From assembly GCA_021029095.1 (NCBI GenBank), contig JAJOHG010000131.1:1-64000 (forward strand): DNA of 64,000 nt. The letters are read 5' to 3'. Below are positions 57,473 to 64,000 of the stretch, piece by piece. The stretch's first letter is position 1; each line of letters begins with the position of its first letter. This stretch comes from Phellopilus nigrolimitatus (taxonomy: Eukaryota; Basidiomycota; Agaricomycetes; Hymenochaetales; Hymenochaetaceae). Made by a program: the position numbers and the translations under genes. Below the pieces are notes generated by a model. That model was given only the letters and a program-made list of their open reading frames with translations, was not told the DNA's origin and did not search any database.

Positions 57473-59965
57473 AGCGAGTGACAACACATGCACACGGGGG
57501 GAAGGGTACTCCAGACAAGTATAAGGCCATATATATGTGACAGGCTCAAAGAATCCAGGGCTTCCTGCGCCCGAGACGCAGCTCGTGAGAGTAATGAATT
57601 ATAAACGACTCTGGAGGATGTTTGTTGCCGCGCCCGAGGAGCAATCTGCATCAGAAGCATGGCGTCAGATGGAGAGAACAAGACCGCAAAAGAAGCCCGA
57701 TAGCAGTTTCCGGAAGCCAATACACCTTGTCTTTATCGCAGCTGTGTCGTGGCAGAGTCATTAGTGCCAGGATGTGCCCAATCCTGCCATCCGAAATGAG
57801 GTACTGAGATGCAGTTGGCATTTGCGTAAGCAGTGCTCAAGCGTATCACAGACAAGCCGCCGAGAATAGAAGCTTCCGTTTGAGGCATGGACACTGATAT
57901 GAACGGTGGTCGATTTTCGCATCTTTCAGAAGAGATTCGCAAAGGCACAATTTGATGAGGTGGTGATGTATCTTGTAGACCGCGGGAATAATTAGCAGTG
58001 GCATAAGCATAAATTTGCTCGCAGACATCGAGCAAGAAAGCTGTCGGTATGGCTAACCTCTGCCGAGCAAAACCAAAAACAAATAAACAAAAGGCACAGA
58101 TGGAGGCAGAGGCTAGGTGATGCTGTGAGTAGTTTCAGTCCTCGTTGAACACACGGCAACAGGACGTTTAAGCGGGGAGTTATCACGGGTTTTTCAATGT
58201 TGTGTCATTCGAACTTTACTGGTCTTGACAGTGGCTGTTGATGCAAAGTGCAGACTGAGTCGACTTGCCACTGCCGGCAACTTGACTCGCCAAAGAGGCG
58301 GTGCGCAGAGTCACGTGACAATCATTGATCTTAGCTTCGGTTCTTGCACGTCGCTCTTCATCATGACTATTTATTCTAAGCAAGTTGTTCCCTCCTTCAG
58401 ACTGCTTGACAAAATAAAGGAGGAGCTTGGATGCCGACCTTCCAAGAATTTTGTTTTGTTTACTCAGTTCCGACCCATGTATTTTTTATTTTATCTTTGA
58501 GAAGCTAGCCAGTTGACAAGTCTACACCATCTCACTTAGACTACTAGTCTTATCTTACTTTATTAAAGGCCCTCTTCGCATATATAAGGCCTGAATTTAT
58601 ATGAATTGCTACAATCCTCACTTAACGAGCTTCTTGTCAAGAAAGCAAAACCATTTCCACACGCTTATAATTTTCCATCATTCGTCTCTTGCAGATGCGA
58701 AGGAGTGGTCTGCCACTCCCAAACGATGACTATAGTATTAAGAGTTATATGCCAGAATCGCGCCCTCTCTTCTCTTCACACATATAAGTATAACATATCC
58801 TATCGAACGAGACACCAATTTTCCAAGAAATTCAGAAGCTTTATTTGTGTGGTTAGGCTAAAACTTTTCGATAAGCTATTGATCTCATAGCCAAGTATCC
58901 CTAGGTCCTTAGAATGATTTATCCATCAGCTTTAAGCTCTGTCATTATAGTGCTTCTGTCACATCTGACCTAACACATGACAAGAAGCAATCTGAAGGGT
59001 ACCGAGATTATCGATTAGTAATACTAATAGTATGAATCTGAAATTCCCTAATCTGTTGGTTTATTTGCTGATTATCCTTTTGGTATGTTGTCTTATACAG
59101 ATTCTTTTCAGCAGATCATTTCGTGATCTTCCTCGTCCACAATACTCCATAATGCATCACTTTTCCTCGATGTGTTTGCGGTTTGCGAGGTTCTCGGTAA
59201 ACAAGCCATTTTTCGGTGAGCGATTTAGGGAGAATCAAAAATCAAGTTCGATGAGTTTCAGTAGCCAGGATCGAGAATATGTATTCTCCATCATACCTTT
59301 GAGACGGATCACATTATCGTGTAAAAAAACGAAAGGCTAGGATTCCCTAGCTCTAACGTACATTTTTCATTTCCTACTGCTTAGGATACTCGCTTTACTA
59401 AAGGGTAGCGTCTTTATTTTTGATTTCCCAGGCAATTTTCTATTCTCGTAAAACTGTAAATTTTCTCTCAACTACAGCCCCCCTTCATTTATAAAAAGAG
59501 ATATGTTATTACCTACCGTTAGATATACATGTACTTCACAAATCAAGAGGGAGACACCACAACTTCTAAGTCCTTCCTCAGCGCAAGGAATCAAAAATGC
59601 ACCGGTTCATGGCAGGCTTGAATCGTCGGAAGCGACTGCAATCGATCCATACTATGACTACCAGTAACAGGAGCAACGGATTAAGCAAGTCCCTCTTTTG
59701 TGGCGCGAAGACGTTTTCGAGATCCGAAACGGTTCTGTGCGGGGTTTGAATATTTGAGCTCCGACTGCACAGCCGGCCCCGAGCACTTATAAGCGGCAAG
59801 CGACGACGAAACGCATGACTTTGTCGTGACCTCCACTTCATCCCGTGATCTCATCGCGCCCGACGTCGCGCTCGTCATCCCCGACACCACCGAAGCTATA
59901 CACCGTCTTATCTTGCACTCGCCGCCGCCAACGCGCGCCTTATCATCTAGGTTTGCTTGCTGTCG
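57473..59965. other. Long intergenic region
   Basis: About 2.5 kb with no recognisable gene. It is mostly AT-rich (58300-59600) with only short open frames. The last 200 bases are GC-richer and should hold the promoter and 5' leader of the bHLH gene. Confidence 0.45.
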
Positions 59966-61046
59966 ATGACGACATCGACAATGACAACCGCATCCCAACC
60001 TTCACCATCGGCGCAGTCTCCAACGCCTACTGCGCCTAATGTCTCCGCTGCCGCCGTCTCTAGCGCACTCCAGGCACTCAAGGACGTTTCTATCACCCAG
60101 AGCAACTCTAGCGGCCAGGTCAACACTCAGGACCCCAATGTTCTGAACGCTCTTCTAAGCCTTTTTGGGGGTCAGAATCAAAAGGTACATACCTGTTAAT
60201 TCTATTCCCAGCATGACCTCTGTGCAATGCTCACCTTTTCCCTCCAGAAGCCAGCTGATCAGGTCAAGGAGGCCGCTGCGGAGACGCTTTCCAACCTTTC
60301 GCAGTCCGCAGGGCCGCCTTCTCACCAGTCGACTATCCATCCGCAGCTCCAAGAATCTGGCCCCAGCTCTCATCCACATGGACCGCCCTCGCTCGGTATG
60401 CCGCCGCCCGCACCTCCTTCTGATCAGGCAGATGAGGCAGCTGCTTCACCATCCGAACCGGGGAAGGCTATAACCCGACGGCAGAGGTCGGGTCCGCCGG
60501 CTGTGAACGGGTTTATTATGGCTACCGATGAGTGGAACCGCATGAGGAAGGATAACCATGTCCGTCATTCTATTTGCTCCCTCATACGTATTTCACTCTG
60601 AACCAACTTGCATACAGAAAGAAGTAGAACGCCGCCGGCGCGGGAATATCAACGAGGGGATTAATGAACTTGCGCGTATCGTGCCTAACGGAACAGGCGA
60701 GAAGGCTAAGGGTGCGATTCTGAGCCGCGCCGTACAGTACATCCACCACCTCAAGGAGAACGAGGCGCGCAATATTGAGAAGTGGACTCTCGAGAAGCTG
60801 CTTATGGATCAGGCGATGGGCGACCTTCAGGCACAGCTCGAGGACGTCCGCCGTATGTGGCAGGAGGAAGTCCATAAGCGTGAAAAGGCCGAGGCCGACG
60901 TTGTCACGGTCAAGGCAGAGCTCGCTCTCGCGGCGGGTAGCAAGCGCCGCTCGGCGGCGGACACAGATACTGAGGCCGCAGTGGGAAAGAACACCGAGGG
61001 CGACGGGGTTGAGCGGGGTGCAAAGCGGCCGAGGGTCGATGCTTGA
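59966..61046 (+). CDS. CBF1: bHLH transcription factor, Cbf1-like
   Basis: Three exons close in phase: 59966-60184, 60248-60559 and 60618-61046, giving 319 residues. The N-terminal 170 residues are Ser/Thr/Pro/Gln-rich and disordered. The basic helix-loop-helix starts in exon 2 and spans intron 2: RKDNHKEVERRRRGNINEGI, loop VPNGTGEKAKG, second helix AILSRAVQYIHHLKENEA. A leucine-rich coiled coil follows (KLLMDQAMGDLQAQLEDVRR). The basic region has the H-E-R-R pattern for CACGTG E-boxes. This arrangement is that of Cbf1, which binds centromere or promoter E-boxes and controls methionine/sulfur genes in yeasts. The C-terminal GAKRPRVDA is a likely nuclear signal. Its stop lies 375 bases from the converging gene E. 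Confidence 0.86.
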
Positions 61047-61421
61047 AGTTGACGAACATATACATCCCCTTTTCCCTTCTTGTTAATACGTCTCTTGGTC
61101 CCTTCGGCTTCTTGTTTTCTTGCTACTTTCTGCTGCTCACTCCGCTCGATGTACGATACGTTGGCTGTGTCCGTTTTGCGCGTTTCTTTGTATTCCTACC
61201 ATTTTGACATAGTGTAATCGTGATTCCCGTGTTTTACAAATTCCAATTCGTATATGACTAAAATGATAGCTATGCAACGCTCTTCCTAGTTAGATAGTGC
61301 CGAAAAAAAAATACAAATAGCTTGAGAATGTGCATCACTAGAACGCATTACAGCTATATAGTCCAAAAACATTTTGAGAATAAAGTAGACGTTATAGCGT
61401 GTAGCCATCGACGCGACCATA
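61047..61421. other. Convergent 3' region
   Basis: T-rich 3' flank of the bHLH gene meeting the 3' flank of gene E. No other feature was seen. Confidence 0.45.
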
Positions 61422-63389
61422 TCACCAGATTGTCGGAATCCCATCCGTCCGCAATTCTCGCAACTCAATCGCGGCAGACAGCCGTTCAAGCAAGGATGTC
61501 CTGAAACTGCTCGGCAACATGTCTGTATCCCTGTGTTCCACCTCCTCCCTGTGCACGAGCACAACTACTTCGTCCTTCTCTGACGCCATCTTCTGGCGCG
61601 AGCACGATGCTACTTTCGAGCTTCTTTGCTCGTCGCCATCTAGACCAGCCCTGCCCAAAGGCACACTCGAGAGCGCGTGCGGTGTGGTTGGGCTCGAGCC
61701 GCCCGCGGTGTTGATGTCCATAGCCGGGGAAGACGGAAGCTCACCGAATGCCCAATGTGCGTGTGTGTGGCAGTGCGTGACGGCGGCGGCGCGCAGGTTG
61801 AGCAGGAGACGAGCTGCGCAGACACTCATGACCGTCCGCAGCAAGGGGATGAGCGAGATGATGAGCCCGCGTCTCCGCAGGGGCAGTCCGGCGTAGAGCG
61901 AAAGGTTGGCGATGCTCGAGGCTGGAAGGCGAGGGTAAGAGATGAACTACTGTAGTCACAGTGATATAAGAGAAACTCACCGAGCATGATTATATAGAAG
62001 GCGATCCCTAAAAATATAGAGTTAACAAAGACGCTTGTAAGTGGGTAATCCGAGGATATGAAACGACCTGGAGGAGTCCTACCATCTCGGAAAAGTATGT
62101 GGAGTAATCGGCTGGTGTCTTTCCTCGCCCGCCGGATCGCCTCGACGCGCGCCACTGTTAGCACGAAGACCGTCGTATCGAAAATCATCAGAGCGGCCCA
62201 CGACGGAATAGCTTTCGATGTGGATACTTCATTCAGGCTTCCGTAGCATCCGAGAACTGGTTTGGCTCTGAAGTGAGTCAGCGAATAGACCTTGTACGAA
62301 TGTTTAAAGACAGGCTGTCGTACTCGGGTCGGTTATCAACTTATGAACGACGAGTATGATGTTTAATATAGGAAATATAGGAAAGAAAAAAAATAGGGAG
62401 ACGTACAAGACAGAGACTTCGTTATCAGTGATATGGATACGACAATTGTGATGTCAGTCGCCACGAGGGTAGCTATTAGGATTGTCAGGATCTTGCCATT
62501 GCGTTCCCACAGAGCGAGCGTGCGCAGGATGAGAATTACTGTGATCGATATTGAGCGAGTGGGGCGAAAATAACTGATTCTCATATATCCTTGCGTACTT
62601 TGGACGGGTAGGGTAAAAACAAGCATTGACCTAATGAAAGCAACAATTGCCAGCGCGAGTTAGTAAAAAAATAAACGTAGCGATAGGACGGTCAAAAAAA
62701 CGAACCAGGCCTCCACATAATTCGATACGACACATCTACAAAGTTTACATTAGGCCATCACCTTGTCATCGGCACCTGATGAGGTACTAACAACTAGTAC
62801 TGCAATGAGATCACAGGAACATAGACGCGATAAACGCGAGCTTACGTCGAAAATAGAAGAATAGTCGAACATGTCTGGAGTGGCAACATTGTCAGCCGCA
62901 TCACTGTGACAAACAAGTGATTTTTTGGACTCACATACGAGGAGAAACATAGATACTAGGAAAACAGGATACCGGTTCAAAATGAACAAAATCTTCCCAC
63001 TGCTCCACTTGGCTTTCCATACGAAATTCAACTACAAAAGCAGGTTGATATAGCCACTTCCAAAAGCTTCGTTAAACTTGCCTCGCTGAGAAGATATATA
63101 GTCAATAGAAGCTTATTTCGGAAATCAGTACCTAAGCTTACTCCGGAAATGTCAAAATTATGTCGTATAAGAACACTACGAAAGCAGAGACTGCAATCAG
63201 AGTGTGCGGCGTTTAGCACACGCTAGCAAAAATGTTGAAGAAAATAACAAACGCGTCAGGTACTAATACAGGAAGTCAGTACGGTTCGTGACAAGGTTGC
63301 AAGCTGAACTTACTTACATTCGTGATCCTCGTGTCAGATACGAGCTGCGGCAACATTGCCATCTCCTCGGCGATGGATGAGGAGGTCAT
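61422..63389 (-). CDS. Seven-helix membrane protein E (DUF6533 type)
   Basis: The start at 63389 gives MTSSSIAEEMAMLPQLVSDT, then RITNVI. The first helix is SAFVVFLYDIILTFP. Next comes a 4-base microexon (63082-63085, CGAG), and then LNFVWKAKWSSGKILFILNR and YPVFLVSMFLLV. Later helices include ITVILILRTLALWERNGKIL, LTILIATLVATDITIVVSIS, LGCYGSLNEVSTSKAIPSWA, ALMIFDTTVFVLTVARVEAI, and LRTVMSVCAARLLLNL in the last exon. The tail (to 61422) is cytosolic with acidic and Ser-rich parts. The intron after the microexon has a GCAAGT donor. The gene is the closest relative of gene D. The region 62640-62830 was not fully resolved. The family is receptor-like with unknown ligands. Confidence 0.7.
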
Positions 63390-64000
63390 ACTAGTGTAGT
63401 ACGCCGCCGGAAGGGGGGATTCGCAACGGGACTGCGCGGCTTCTTTATGGGTTTTGACGATGTTGCCTATCGGCCCACGGGACGAATAAGCATAAGATTC
63501 GGGAATCCAGATGAGAGCTCCATTATGATACCGGCGAGTGAATGATCGAAACGGGAATATAACCGAGAACGCCTCAGCAGACAGGAACACTAGTTGTTAA
63601 TGACCACTTTTAAGCCCATCCATACTACGAGACACCATATATAGTTTGAAGAAATTGTAGTGTGTATACGAGTTTTGACGCCAGTCTAGTTCCTTAGAAG
63701 TTATATATCGCAGGCAAAAAAATCGACGTCTCTTGTCTCGACTGATCGAAACACGGAGGTTTCAGTTGCTTTAGCTATGCCGTGGATCACATTTAAGGTA
63801 TGAATTGCATTCTGCACCGCATTTCCGATAGAGGAGAATGTCGACTATTTCGATATTCTTACTTAAAGGGCGAGTCCCCGAGTTTTCCGAGTCCCGAGTC
63901 GTGACGAGTCCGGAGATGTCGATGGTGGCAACAAATGAAATATCATAGCTTATCAGGCCGAGCAGTAAGACAGTGCTTTCAGATCTGGCAGATGAAGAGC
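63390..64000. other. Upstream region of gene E
   Basis: Promoter-side sequence. Nothing else was recognised up to the window end. Confidence 0.4.

Noticed and set aside
1..64000. tRNA, rRNA, CRISPR arrays, bacterial-type operons, LTR retrotransposons
   Set aside because: No tRNA-like cloverleaf, rRNA or spaced repeats were noticed. The genome is clearly fungal and intron-rich. No pol domain motifs (for example YxDD) were seen, although a machine search would be more reliable.

Overview
This is a window of basidiomycete nuclear DNA, most likely from an Agaricomycete and plausibly a wood-decay polypore. Genes are dense and on both strands. They are cut by many introns of about 50-65 bases with GTRNGY donors. 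The families present (DUF6533-type seven-helix proteins, F-box paralogs, a CYP63-like P450, a Ctr/Fre metal pair, tandem von Willebrand A proteins) are typical of mushrooms. All reading was by eye; exon models were accepted when the reading phase closed and a family motif or paralog supported the joint.

Layout. 0.3-4 kb: a GPI-type secreted protein and a PH-domain protein kinase. 4.7-12 kb: two von Willebrand A paralogs (minus strand) and two tandem small proteins of about 79 residues that match the C-terminal domain of the second vWA protein, down to the intron position. 12.3-14 kb: an unidentified gene remnant and a broken fragment of the spliceosomal helicase Prp43. 15.2-16.9 kb: seven-helix gene A. 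17.7-23 kb: a hotdog thioesterase, a coiled-coil protein and a secreted GPI-type protein. 23.9-28.4 kb: a broken G-alpha fragment, seven-helix gene B with a pogo-like MITE in an intron, and a broken SNF5 fragment. 28.8-42.9 kb: a small unknown gene, a GC-rich FAD-linked oxidase, two tandem F-box genes, a paralog of the coiled-coil protein, a CYP63-like P450 and an unknown gene. 44.4-48.1 kb: a Ctr copper transporter followed by a ferric reductase on the same strand. 48.8-63.4 kb: seven-helix gene C, an unidentified fragment, an endosomal-type Na+/H+ exchanger, seven-helix gene D, a Cbf1-like bHLH factor and seven-helix gene E.

Working relations. The reductase and Ctr transporter are the clearest functional pair (surface reduction of Cu/Fe, then Cu(I) uptake). 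The main theme is local duplication: five seven-helix genes, two F-box genes, two vWA genes, two standalone vWA C-terminal domains and two coiled-coil genes. Pieces of conserved single-copy genes (Prp43, G-alpha, SNF5) are scattered between them. Comparing the copies exposes very small exons: an inferred 2-nt exon in genes A-C and a 4-nt exon in genes D and E. It also exposes introns whose length is a multiple of three and that read through without a stop.
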